Counted from the stretch's first letter, positions 22,758 to 30,892 are shown. The stretch is 39,820 nucleotides of DNA from an uncultured Desulfovibrio sp. (GCF_944327235.1 NZ_CALVHE010000017.1:1-39820); one strand, 5' to 3'. The notes: generated from the letters alone by a model not told the origin. Made by a program: numbers and translations.

Positions 22758-24500
22758 ATGCCTAAGATGACTCCCAGTGAGGCGATGGCCGAAGTCCTGG
22801 TGGAAGAAGGCGTCAAACACGTCAGCGGTATCCTCGGTTCCGCTTACATGGACCTGCTGGACCTGTTCCCCGCCGCCGGCATCGACTTCATCTCCGTGCG
22901 TCATGAGCAGACCGCTGGCCACATGGAAGACGCTTTCTGCCGTCTGACCGGCAAAGCCGGTGTGGTGATCGGCCAGAACGGCCCTGGTATCACCAACTAC
23001 GTGACCGCCGTGGCCACTGCCAACATGGCTCACACCCCGATGGTCATCATCTCCCCCAGCGCCGGTTCCGCTTCCATCGGTTGGGACGGCTTCCAGGAAT
23101 GCGACACGTGGAACCTGTTCAAACCCGTGACCAAGGCTTCCCTGCGCGTGCCTCATCCCAAGCGCGCCGCCGACGTGCTGCGCACCGCTTTCCGTAGCGC
23201 CTACGCCCTGCGTGGCCCGGTGCTCGTGGACATCCCGCGCGACTACTTCTACGGCGAACTGGATGAAGAAATCCTGAAGCCCAGCCAGTACCGCGTCGCC
23301 CCCGGCGGCATCGGCAACCCGGAACAGTTCAAGCACGCTGTGGAAGTGCTGAAGGCCGCCAAGAAGCCCGTGATCGTGGCCGGCCGCGGCGTGGTTGACG
23401 CCGACTGCGTGGAAACCGTGAAAGCCCTGGCCGAACACCTCGGCGCCCCGGTTGCCTGCACCTACCTGCACAACGACGCCTTCCCCTGCGATCATCCGCT
23501 GTGGACGGGCCCCATCGGCTACATGGGTTCCCATGCCGCCATGCGCATCATGCAGGACGCCGACGTCATCCTGGCCATCGGTACCCGCCTGTCCTACTTC
23601 GGCACCCTGCCCCAGGACGGCATCAACTACTTCCCGAAGACCGCCAAGATCGTGCAGATCGACATCAACCCGCTGCACATCGCCAAGACCCACCCGATCA
23701 CCGTGGGCCTGTGCGCCGACGCTGGCGACGCCTCCGTGGAACTGCTGAAGCAGCTGCGTGAAGCCACCAAGCCCTGCGCCGATCTGACCTCCGTGTACAA
23801 CCGCGTGAAGTCCGAACTGGAAGTGTGGTTCAAGGAAATCGACGAGATCGCCAACGAGCCCACCATCGAAGGCCGTATGCATCCCCGCAAGGCCCTGGAA
23901 GTGGTCGGCAAGTTCGTGACCGACAACAACGTGATTGCCACCACCGACATCGGCAACACCTCCTCCACCGCCAACAGCTACCTGCGTTTCAAGAATCCGA
24001 AACGCCACATCGCTACCCTGACCTTCGGTAACACCGGCTTCGCTTACCAGGCTGCCCTGGGTGCCCAGCTGGCCTGCCCCGAAGACACCGTGCTCTCCAT
24101 CGCCGGCGACGGCGCTTGGGGCATGAGCCTCTTCGAAGTGCCCACCGCTTGCCAGTTCAACCTGCCCGTCATCGCCACCGTGTACAACAACGGTGCCTGG
24201 TGCGCGGAAAAGAAGAACCAGGTGGACTTCTACAACAACCGCTTCGTGGGCGCGGACATCTGGTCCAAGTCCTACGCGAAAATCGCCGAAGCCATGGGCG
24301 CCGACGGCTACACCGTCAACACCCAGAAGGATCTGGCCGAAGCCCTCGAGGCCGCCAAGAAGAACCGTCGTCCTGCCGTGATCGAAATCATGACCGACGG
24401 TACCCGTCTGGCCCCGCCCTTCCGCCGCGACGCTCTGGCTCTGCCCACCCGCTTCCTGCCCAAGTACGAACACCTGGACAAGAAGCACTTCGCGAAGTAA
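22758..24500 (+). CDS. xsc: sulfoacetaldehyde acetyltransferase
   Basis: A thiamin-diphosphate enzyme that converts sulfoacetaldehyde and phosphate to acetyl phosphate and sulfite, the desulfonation step of taurine and related sulfonates. 580 residues. It is distinguished from acetolactate synthase by Xsc-type stretches: [31 protein letters not shown], the HNDAFP loop and PFRRDAL near the C-terminus. The ThDP glutamate is in RHEQTAG and the ThDP motif runs GDGAWGMS...YNNGAW. The ATG at 22758 has AAGGAG at ideal spacing. Codon use is very biased to C-ending codons compared with flanking genes, suggesting high expression. Sulfite made here could be respired directly. No taurine aminotransferase gene lies in the window. 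Confidence 0.9.
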   Translation: MPKMTPSEAMAEVLVEEGVKHVSGILGSAYMDLLDLFPAAGIDFISVRHEQTAGHMEDAFCRLTGKAGVVIGQNGPGITNYVTAVATANMAHTPMVIISPSAGSASIGWDGFQECDTWNLFKPVTKASLRVPHPKRAADVLRTAFRSAYALRGPVLVDIPRDYFYGELDEEILKPSQYRVAPGGIGNPEQFKHAVEVLKAAKKPVIVAGRGVVDADCVETVKALAEHLGAPVACTYLHNDAFPCDHPLWTGPIGYMGSHAAMRIMQDADVILAIGTRLSYFGTLPQDGINYFPKTAKIVQIDINPLHIAKTHPITVGLCADAGDASVELLKQLREATKPCADLTSVYNRVKSELEVWFKEIDEIANEPTIEGRMHPRKALEVVGKFVTDNNVIATTDIGNTSSTANSYLRFKNPKRHIATLTFGNTGFAYQAALGAQLACPEDTVLSIAGDGAWGMSLFEVPTACQFNLPVIATVYNNGAWCAEKKNQVDFYNNRFVGADIWSKSYAKIAEAMGADGYTVNTQKDLAEALEAAKKNRRPAVIEIMTDGTRLAPPFRRDALALPTRFLPKYEHLDKKHFAK

Positions 24501-24518
24501 GCGAATTGCGACTGCAAG

Positions 24519-24576
24519 CGACCCCGCCCCGGGCGGGGTCGCCCCTCAGGGCGGGAAGGCTTTCCCGCCCTTTTTT
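24519..24576 (+). terminator. double hairpin terminator of xsc
   Basis: A first perfect stem, CGACCCCGCC / GGCGGGGTCG (24519-24541), is followed by AGGGCGGGAA / TTTCCCGCCCT (24548-24571) and then a run of T residues to 24576. The second hairpin is a classic intrinsic terminator. Confidence 0.92.
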
Positions 24577-24602
24577 ATCTTGCCGGTCCGCAGCGTCTCA
24601 CG

Positions 24603-24748
24603 GGAGCGTTTTGCCTTTGAAAGAGGCAGGCCGCGAGACGGCGGCACAGCGCCGCCCGACCCAAACCAAGCGGAAAAACCGCGCTTTTTCCGCGAAACGG
24701 CAGAGCGTATGGTTTGGAACTCGACGCGTTTCAAGCCGAAAATGCTCC
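24603..24748 (+). repeat. TAGAGC-family intergenic repeat, copy 4
   Basis: About 146 bp, from GAGCGTTTTGCCTTTGAAAG to CCGAAAATGCTC. All four hairpins are recognisable, including GGCGGCACAGCGCCGCC and GCGGAAAAACC...TTTTTCCGC. It lies between the xsc terminator and phnX in the same orientation as both. Confidence 0.8.
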
Positions 24749-24960
24749 AAGGTGGCGGGGCGTACCGGTTGGGAGCGGGCACAGTATTGGTGCTCCTTCA
24801 TATGTGATCGTTACCGGCCTGAGGCCGGGAGGCTTGCTTTCGCGGCGGGATCTGATGCCTGTCGCGACAGGATCGACACCACATTACGACCGCTTTTCCA
24901 GCATGAGCGCTCCGGAGCGATCCCTTGCCGGGGGCCATGTCAGCGGAGGAGGTATTTCCA

Positions 24961-25796
24961 TGAAGCCCTTTCTGAAGCGCGAACCCTATACCGGGCCGGT
25001 GCAGGCCATCATCCTCGACTGGGCCGGGACCACGGTGGACCACGGCTGCCGCGGCCCGGTCGCCGTGTTTTCGCGTGCGTTCGAGCAGTACGGCATCGTC
25101 CCTACTGTGGAGGAAGTGCGCGGCCCCATGGGCAAGGACAAGCGCGAGCATGTGCACTGCATGTTGCACATGGACCGTATCGCCGCTCTCTGGAAGGAGG
25201 AGCATGGCGCGTTGCCGGACGAATCCGTGACTGACAAGATCTACTCGCTGGTCCAGGAACTCATGCCGGAAACGCTGGCCGACTACGCCACGCCGGTGCC
25301 GGGCTGTGTGGATGCCTGCAACGCGTTGAAAGCCCGCGGCATCAAGATCGGTTCCTGCACAGGCTATACGCGGGACATGGTCGTGCGGCTGGAGCCGCGC
25401 GCCGCCGCGCTGGGCTATGTGCCGGACGCTTTCGTGACCTCGGATGAGGTGCCCGTCGGTCGTCCCTGGCCCTGGATGGCCTACCTCAATTGTCAGCGTC
25501 TTGGCGTGCATCCGCTGGAATCCTGCATCAAGGTGGGCGACACGGTGGCCGACATTGAAGAGGGCATCAACGCCGGCATGTGGGTCGTGGGCGTGACGCG
25601 CACCAGCAATGCGCTCGGTCTGACGGAAGAAGAGGCTGCCGCCATGCCGCCCGCTGAGCTGGCGGCCAAGGAGGAAGCCTTTGCCGAGGTGCTGCGCAAG
25701 GCCGGGGCGCATTATGTTTTGCACAGCGTGGCCGACCTGCCGGATCTCGTGCCCGTGATCGAGGCGCGGCTCAAAGCGGCTGAACGGCCCTGGTAG
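24961..25796 (+). CDS. phnX: phosphonoacetaldehyde hydrolase (phosphonatase)
   Basis: A HAD-superfamily enzyme that cleaves phosphonoacetaldehyde to acetaldehyde and phosphate. 278 residues. The nucleophile motif is DWAGTTVDHG (residues about 20-29). PMGKDKREHV carries the lysine that forms the Schiff base with substrate, the hallmark of PhnX over other HAD proteins. SCTGYTRDM and VGDTVADIEEG are HAD motifs II and IV. AGGAGG precedes the ATG. It lacks a neighbouring phnW (2-aminoethylphosphonate aminotransferase). Pairing with xsc joins two enzymes acting on acetaldehyde analogues substituted with sulfonate or phosphonate. The xsc terminator and a repeat lie between them, so separate transcription is likely. 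Confidence 0.9.
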
Positions 25797-25819
25797 GCTG
25801 CGACAGGCAAAAAAATACT

Positions 25820-25853
25820 GCGGGCGGAAGCTTGGCGACAGGCTTTCGCCCGC
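25820..25853 (+). terminator. hairpin after phnX, weak terminator
   Basis: GCGGGCG-GAAGC pairs with GGCTTT-CGCCCGC across a short loop, 24 bp past the phnX stop. Only a weak T-run follows. Confidence 0.5.
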
Positions 25854-25897
25854 GCCTTGTGTGGGTGCATGTAGTTATACTGGCATGGAGTCTCAAT

Positions 25898-27196
25898 ATG
25901 GCCTGCTCGCTTCGCTATCATCGCTTCTGGTGTATGCTGCAGAGTTCGTACTGTGGTTTGCCGCTAGGGATCATAAGCCTTTTATTTGTCTACGTGAGCA
26001 TATTGCCTGTCCTGCAGGATGTGTACTGGCGTTCGGCGTCGGCCCCCTACGCCAGAGAAGCCCGTGAGGCGGATCGTTTTCGTCGGGAGTTGCTTTCCGT
26101 TTTGCGGCACGAGGAGTCCGCAGCGTCAGGTACTGCCTCGACGTCATCTGGCGCGGACGCCTCCTGGTTCCGCGTGGATGCGCGGCAGTTGGACGTGGGA
26201 TCGCCGTTGCCTCTGCTGGTCGAGGGGGAGACGGTGGGCTTTCGCTGGCGCGATACTCCGCCGGACGTGAGTGACGAAGGCACGCTTGCCGGGCCCGGGC
26301 CGTTGGAACTCTGGTTGGGGCGGATGGTGAACGAAAGCGACTGGGAGGCATTTTGCAAAGCACTGGAGCAGCTTTTGCGACGACAGTGGAGGTCTGCCTC
26401 TGTGACCGTGGTCTCGGACAGCTCCGATGACGCGCTGCTGCGCCGCATATGGCTGGCGAAGGTGGTGGAACCGGCGAGCCGCCGGGAGATGGTACAGGCT
26501 TGGGCGGTCACCGCGGCGTATGAGGGTGTCCCTCTGTTTTTCTTTGCCCAGCGGGCGGTACGCGGCGATGCCGTAACGGCGGAAGCTGTGGTGACGGAAA
26601 GTCTGTACAGCCAGATGGACGCCGCCCTGCCCTCTGCCCGGCTTGAGCAGATCGAGAGGGATTTCCTCTGCGCGCTGGCCATAAACAACCCGTTGCTCCT
26701 GTGCGCCCTGCTCATCGGTTGGTTTTTTGCCAGGGAGCTCGGCTTTGTGGTGCTGTGCTCGGCCTTGCTGGCCCCTATCTCCACTATGGGCTTCAAAGCA
26801 GCTGAGTTGCTGGGTGTGCCCATTTCCGTAAATTTCATGATGTTGCTGGAATTCTACGGCATCAATACCCTCCTGTGCATAGGCGCCGCACTGGCGGCGG
26901 CGGTGGTCAGCCGCCTGTGTCGCGGCGAACAGCTTGCACAGGAGGTCCGCCAGGCGGAAACTGCCATCATCCAGCGCCTTGGCGATCAGACCGAGTTGTC
27001 GGAACTGGATAAAGACTTGCTCGACATGGCCCGGAGGCCGAGGAGGCGGTGTTTCCTGCAAGCGTGTGCCGGTTTATTTGTGCTGGCCTTGCACGTGCCG
27101 TGGATCTACGCGCTGGAGGCGGTGTGCCACTCCAGCACCTATAACGGCACACCGCAGGTGGTTGCTCGGCTTGAGCAGATGACGCCCGCCCGCTAG
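25898..27196 (+). CDS. membrane protein of unknown function
   Basis: A 432-residue protein I do not recognise. It has a membrane segment near the N-terminus (about 20-45, GIISLLFVYVSILPVLQDV), a large soluble region (about 45-270) rich in polar residues and two tryptophan-bearing stretches, then three or four hydrophobic segments (about 275-360, with NNPLLLCALLIGWFFARELG) and a final one near 395-415. This suggests an inner-membrane protein with an extracytoplasmic domain after the first helix. The ATG at 25898 is preferred because GGAG lies seven bases upstream; the frame is open to 25832. It ends 3 bp before a repeat element and precedes the immunity-like gene, which reads the other way. 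No toxin motif is visible. Confidence 0.6.
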   Translation: MACSLRYHRFWCMLQSSYCGLPLGIISLLFVYVSILPVLQDVYWRSASAPYAREAREADRFRRELLSVLRHEESAASGTASTSSGADASWFRVDARQLDVGSPLPLLVEGETVGFRWRDTPPDVSDEGTLAGPGPLELWLGRMVNESDWEAFCKALEQLLRRQWRSASVTVVSDSSDDALLRRIWLAKVVEPASRREMVQAWAVTAAYEGVPLFFFAQRAVRGDAVTAEAVVTESLYSQMDAALPSARLEQIERDFLCALAINNPLLLCALLIGWFFARELGFVVLCSALLAPISTMGFKAAELLGVPISVNFMMLLEFYGINTLLCIGAALAAAVVSRLCRGEQLAQEVRQAETAIIQRLGDQTELSELDKDLLDMARRPRRRCFLQACAGLFVLALHVPWIYALEAVCHSSTYNGTPQVVARLEQMTPAR

Positions 27197-27199
27197 GGC

Positions 27200-27488
27200 C
27201 TGTCAGCACTATTCGTTTTCTGTTTGGGGGGAAGGGAACCCCTCGCTCTGCTGTCGATGCCCGTAAGGCCCCTGCGTCGCCTAACGGTCACAGCCGACTG
27301 GGGGGAAGGGGAACCCCTCCGCCTGCGCTGGAGGGGTTCCCTTCCCCCCAAGCCCCCCATCCCTTCCCCAGCGCGCTTTTACCGGGGAAGAGTCTGGGAC
27401 ACGAGGCATCCCGCCCCAAAGGCAAGCGCAGGGTGTTCGCCCTATTTGTCTTATTTGTTGAAATTATTTGTGGAATTTGTGTTAACAG
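27200..27488 (-). repeat. second intergenic repeat, copy 2, with internal insertion
   Basis: Ends are CTGTCAGCAC and GTGTTAACAG, the same inverted ends as copy 1. At 289 bp it is about twice the length of the other copies because the middle (27225-27380) holds extra GC-rich sequence. That insert folds into a long stem at 27301-27349 (GGAACCCCTCC / GGAGGGGTTCC plus purine-rich extensions). It begins 3 bp after the membrane-protein stop and abuts a TAGAGC-family copy. Confidence 0.65.
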
Positions 27489-27492
27489 TCCA

Positions 27493-27630
27493 TAGGGCAT
27501 TTTCAGTTTGAAACGCTTCACGTTTCAAACCATACGGCTTGGCATTTCGCGGGAAAACGCGGTTTTCTTCCTTGGTTTGGGCCGGATGGCGCTGTGCTTG
27601 ACCGTCTCGCCACGCGCAGGCCTATCGCCG
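27493..27630 (-). repeat. TAGAGC-family intergenic repeat, copy 5
   Basis: On the plus strand it starts TAGGGCATTTTCAGTTTG with the hairpin GTTTGAAACGCTTCACGTTTCAAAC (read 27509-27533) and CCATACGGCTTGG. The far end is diverged. It sits 20 bp past the stop of the tandem immunity gene, in the same orientation as that gene. Confidence 0.75.
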
Positions 27631-27650
27631 TCCAGCCCGCCTTGCCGTGC

Positions 27651-30191
27651 TCACTCTCCGCGTATGGCCTGCACTCTTTCCGCTATTTTCTTGTGCCAGC
27701 CCTGTTCCTTGCAGTAGTCCACCATGTCGCGTGGGTAGTAGGGCATGTCACGGTAGCCGCTGTCGTCCAGATCATTGACGATGGTCAGCATACCGGTCTC
27801 AAAGGCCCAGTAGCCGAGATGCACGGATGGTTTGAACGAATGCCGTTCGCGCCAGTAGCATCCTCTGATGGCTTTGCTTTTGTACCAGCGCTTGAGATAC
27901 TTTTTCATGGCTTTTTGCTGGTCTTCCTTGCTCCCTGTGAGGGAGTCATACAGAATGCCATAGGGGTCTTCATGCAATAGCCCCGCCTGTCCCGGAAAAT
28001 CGGGTATGCCGAGAGTATGGAACAGGGTAGAGACGAAGCGGTCCCCACCGTATTGGGGGTCCCGGTTGACATACCCGGCAAGGATAGCCAGACATTCCGG
28101 CAGATCGAACAGCACTGACCAGCTTGTGAGCAGCATGGTGTAATAATAGGCGTCCGGTTCCCAGAGCCTGAAATCTTCTTCCGGAAAAGCCACTTTATGC
28201 CGCTGTAAATCTTCAAAGGCGTATTTCACGCGTTCGCGCAGGCCCCCTAGAGGTTCCCCGGCGGAATAGCGTGCCCAGACGTCTTCAATAAAGCACTCGG
28301 CGCGATAAAAACTGACCCGAAGTGCGGCGTCAGGGTCATGTGCTTTGTCCTTCTTGATCCGCTCACGGTCCTCCGCAAACCTTGTGTCGGTGAACATGCT
28401 CTCAGTGTTTTTCAGCCACCCCGCATAAGCTTCTTCGGTGATGAAGGGATCACGTCTTCTTGTTTCAAAAGGCTGCATATCCCCTTCCCGCGTCTGAGGA
28501 TCTCCGTTCCGCGTATCGCGTATGGCCTGCACTCTTTCCGCTATTTTCTTGTGCCAGCCCTGTTCCCTGCAGTAGTCCACCATGTCGCGCGGGTAGTAGG
28601 GCATGTCGCGGTAGCCGCTGTCGTCCAGATCATTGATGATGGTCAGCATACCGGCCTCAAAGGCCCAGTAGCCGAGATGCATGGATGGTTTGAACGAATG
28701 CCGTTCGCGCCAGTAACATCCTCTGATGGCTTTGCTCTTGTACCAGCGCTTGAGATACGCTTTCATGGCTTTTTGCTGGTCTTCCTTGCTCCCTGTGAGG
28801 GAGTCATACAGAATGCCATAGGGGTCTTCATGCAATAGCCCCGCCTGTTTTCCCGGAAAATCGGGTATGCCGAGAGTATGGAACAGGGTAGAGACGAAGC
28901 GGTCCTCGCCGTCTTTGGGGTCCCGGCTGACATACCCGGCAAGGATATCCAGACATTCCGGCAGATCGAACAGCACTGACCAGCTTGTGAGCAGCATGGT
29001 GTAGTAATAGGCGTCCGGTTCCCAGAGCTTGAAACTCACTTCCGGGAAGGCATCTTTATGCCGTTGCAATTCGTCAAATGCGTATTTCACGCGTTCGCGC
29101 AGGCCCCCCAGAGATTCCCCGGCGGAATAGCGTGCCCAGACGTCTTCAATAAAGCTCTCGGCGCGATAAAAGCTGACCCGTCGTGCGGCGGCAGGATCAT
29201 TTGTGACCTGCTTGATCTGGTCACGGCTTTCCACATAGGTCGTGTCGGCGAACATGCTCTCAGTGTTTTTCAGCCACGTTGCATAAGCTTCTTCGGTGAT
29301 GAAGGGATCACGTCTTCTTGTTTCAAAAGGCTGCATATTTCCTCCCAGCGTCTGAGGATCTCCGTTCCGCGTATCGCGTATGGCCTGCACTCTTTCCGCT
29401 ACTTTCTTGTGCCAGCCCTGTTCCCTGCAGTAGTCCACCATGTCGCGCGGGTAGTAGGGCATGTCGCGGTAGCCGCTGTCGTCCAGATCATTGATGATGG
29501 TCAGCATACCGGTCTCAAAAGCCCAGTAGCCGAGATGCGCAGAGGGACTGAGCGAATGCCGTTCACGCCAGAAGCATCCCCTGATGGCTTTGCTCTTGTA
29601 CCAGCGCTTGAGATACGCTTTCATGGCGTTTTGCTGGTCTTCCTTGCTCCCTGTGAGGGAGTCATACAAAATGCCATAGGGGTCTTCATGCAATAGCCCC
29701 GCCTGTTTTCCCGGAAAATCGGGTATGCCGAGAGTATGGAACAGGGTAGAGACGAAGCGGTCCTCGCCGTCTTTGGGGTCCCGGATGACATACCCGGCAA
29801 GGATATCCAGACATTCCGGCAGATCGAACAGCACTGCCCAGCTTGTGAGCAGCATGGTGTAGTAGTAGGCGTCCGGCTCCCAGAGTTTGAAACTCTTTTC
29901 CGGAAAGGCTTCTTTATGGCGTTGCAGATCTTCCAAGATATATTTCACGCGCTCACGCAGGCCGACCAGAGGGTCCCCGGCGGAATAGCTCATCCATGCG
30001 CCTTGGATAAGCCTGTATACACGCCAAAAACTGATCTGGCGTGCGCTATCCGGGCCATATTTGGGGTCGATCTGGGCACGATCTTCCACAAACTTTTCGC
30101 TGGTAAACATGGTCTCGGTATTTTCCTGGCACTCTGCATAGGCCTCTTCTGTAATAAAGGGGTCACGTCTTCTTTCTTCAATGGGCTGCAT
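27651..30191 (-). CDS. three-unit tandem PoNi-like (DUF1910-DUF1911) immunity protein
   Basis: An 846-residue protein made of three near-identical units of 285, 286 and 275 residues, each starting MQP(I/F)E(E/T)RRRDPFITEEAY. Each unit has an N-terminal helical half and a C-terminal half with WAFE(T/A)GML and DLDDSGYRDMPYYPRDMVDY. The latter closely resembles the DUF1911 domain of PoNi proteins, which neutralise PoNe DNase toxins delivered by type VI or other secretion systems. The first about 95 residues differ between units while the rest is almost constant. Each unit keeps a Shine-Dalgarno site and ATG. The first ATG (30191) has AGGAGAGG upstream; the frame is open a further 40 codons through a repeat element, which is unlikely to be translated. 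No PoNe toxin is in the window. Confidence 0.75.
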   Translation of the reverse strand: MQPIEERRRDPFITEEAYAECQENTETMFTSEKFVEDRAQIDPKYGPDSARQISFWRVYRLIQGAWMSYSAGDPLVGLRERVKYILEDLQRHKEAFPEKSFKLWEPDAYYYTMLLTSWAVLFDLPECLDILAGYVIRDPKDGEDRFVSTLFHTLGIPDFPGKQAGLLHEDPYGILYDSLTGSKEDQQNAMKAYLKRWYKSKAIRGCFWRERHSLSPSAHLGYWAFETGMLTIINDLDDSGYRDMPYYPRDMVDYCREQGWHKKVAERVQAIRDTRNGDPQTLGGNMQPFETRRRDPFITEEAYATWLKNTESMFADTTYVESRDQIKQVTNDPAAARRVSFYRAESFIEDVWARYSAGESLGGLRERVKYAFDELQRHKDAFPEVSFKLWEPDAYYYTMLLTSWSVLFDLPECLDILAGYVSRDPKDGEDRFVSTLFHTLGIPDFPGKQAGLLHEDPYGILYDSLTGSKEDQQKAMKAYLKRWYKSKAIRGCYWRERHSFKPSMHLGYWAFEAGMLTIINDLDDSGYRDMPYYPRDMVDYCREQGWHKKIAERVQAIRDTRNGDPQTREGDMQPFETRRRDPFITEEAYAGWLKNTESMFTDTRFAEDRERIKKDKAHDPDAALRVSFYRAECFIEDVWARYSAGEPLGGLRERVKYAFEDLQRHKVAFPEEDFRLWEPDAYYYTMLLTSWSVLFDLPECLAILAGYVNRDPQYGGDRFVSTLFHTLGIPDFPGQAGLLHEDPYGILYDSLTGSKEDQQKAMKKYLKRWYKSKAIRGCYWRERHSFKPSVHLGYWAFETGMLTIVNDLDDSGYRDMPYYPRDMVDYCKEQGWHKKIAERVQAIRGE
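28478..28493 (-). promoter_or_regulatory. internal ribosome-binding site and start of unit 3
   Basis: On the minus strand GGGAAGGGGAT precedes an in-frame ATG at 28478 that begins the third unit (MQPFETRRRDP). It could allow separate translation of the last 275 residues. The site is weaker than that of unit 2. Confidence 0.45.
29336..29350 (-). promoter_or_regulatory. internal ribosome-binding site and start of unit 2
   Basis: On the minus strand GGGAGGAAAT lies directly before an in-frame ATG at 29336 that begins the second unit. Spacing and sequence are as good as for unit 1, so internal initiation is plausible. When read through, this stretch encodes the linker NGDPQTLGGN. Confidence 0.55.
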
Positions 30192-30210
30192 ATTTCCTCT
30201 CCTGTCATTG

Positions 30211-30338
30211 TAGAGCATTTTCAGTTTGAAACGCTTCGCGTTTCGCACCATACGGCCTGGCGCTTCGCGGGAAAGGCGCGGCTTTTCCGCTTGGTTTGGG
30301 CCGGGCGGCACTGTGCCGCCGCCCCGTGCAACGTTCCA
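30211..30338 (-). repeat. TAGAGC-family intergenic repeat, copy 6
   Basis: The plus strand begins TAGAGCATTTTCAGTTTG with hairpin GAAACGCTTCGCGTTTC and continues CCATACGG, GGAAAGGCGCGGCTTTTCCGC and GGCGGCACTGTGCCGCC. The outer (5') hairpin is missing or diverged. It lies 20 bp upstream of the immunity gene start, sense to that gene. Confidence 0.78.
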
Positions 30339-30342
30339 CGGT

Positions 30343-30474
30343 TTGTTGAGGTAAATTTTATAAATAATTTAATGGATAAGACGGATTAGTCGTACGCGCT
30401 CCGCTTCCCCTTGGGGCGAGGGGCCTGGTGTCCCCGACTCTTCCCCCCAAGCAAGTAATGAATAGTGTCAACAG
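30343..30474 (+). repeat. second intergenic repeat, copy 3
   Basis: The right end is AATAGTGTCAACAGCCCC, matching the family end. The left end (TTGTTGAGGTAAATTTTA) is diverged from GTTAACACAAATTTT. The core GGGGCGAGGGGCCTGGTGTC and CGACTCTTCCCCCCAAGCAA aligns with copy 1. Its length of 132 bp is equal to the same span of copy 1. It is inverted relative to copy 2 on the other side of the immunity gene. Confidence 0.62.
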
Positions 30475-30651
30475 CCCCTGGGGCATCGTTCTGTTTATCG
30501 AGTAGCAGGAAAGCAACGGATATTGCGGCATGAGCATTCCGGCCGCTGCGTTTGCTTCCCAGATGCCATCGCCATGCGACCCCTTCGTCCAGCGGGGCCT
30601 GCGACTCATGGAAGGCGAGAGCCGCTGTTCGGGTGTCCGTCGGAAGATACG
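30475..30651. other. stretch with no recognised gene between repeat and tRNA-Ser terminator
   Basis: About 180 bp. A minus-strand frame runs through it but crosses the tRNA gene and has no ribosome-binding site or recognisable domain. I see no integrase, attachment-site duplication or other named element. The whole gene-free interval from the immunity gene start to the tRNA is 30192-30692 and is otherwise filled by two repeats and a terminator. Confidence 0.5.
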
Positions 30652-30681
30652 AAAAAAGGCAGTCGGTAAAAACCAACTGCC
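30652..30681 (-). terminator. terminator of tRNA-Ser(GCT)
   Basis: On the minus strand GGCAGTTGGT pairs with ACCGACTGCC (one mismatch) around TTTT, followed by six T residues. Confidence 0.85.
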
Positions 30682-30691
30682 TTGTTTCCTG

Positions 30692-30787
<96 letters not shown>

Positions 30788-30815
30788 CAATGCGACGAAG
30801 CACATTGCGAAAAAT

Positions 30816-30844
30816 ACCCTATCCCTTGCCGGAAAGATTGTCAA
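30816..30844 (-). promoter_or_regulatory. promoter of tRNA-Ser(GCT)
   Basis: On the minus strand TTGACA (30844-30839) and TAGGGT (30821-30816) are 17 bp apart, about 29 bp before the mature tRNA 5' end. Confidence 0.7.
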
Positions 30845-30892
30845 GCCATTTTCCCACCTCAATGCATAGCCGGGCACGGCGCGGGCCATGCG

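Noticed and set aside
27651..30191. Tandem repeats considered as a CRISPR or VNTR
   Set aside because: The period is about 855 bp and coding, with protein-level conservation; there are no short repeats with spacers. No CRISPR array was seen anywhere in the window.
30192..30311. N-terminal 40-codon extension of the tandem immunity protein
   Set aside because: It runs through a repeat element (residues such as NQAEKPRLSREAPGR come from the repeat), whereas AGGAGAGG and ATG at 30191 match the starts of units 2 and 3.
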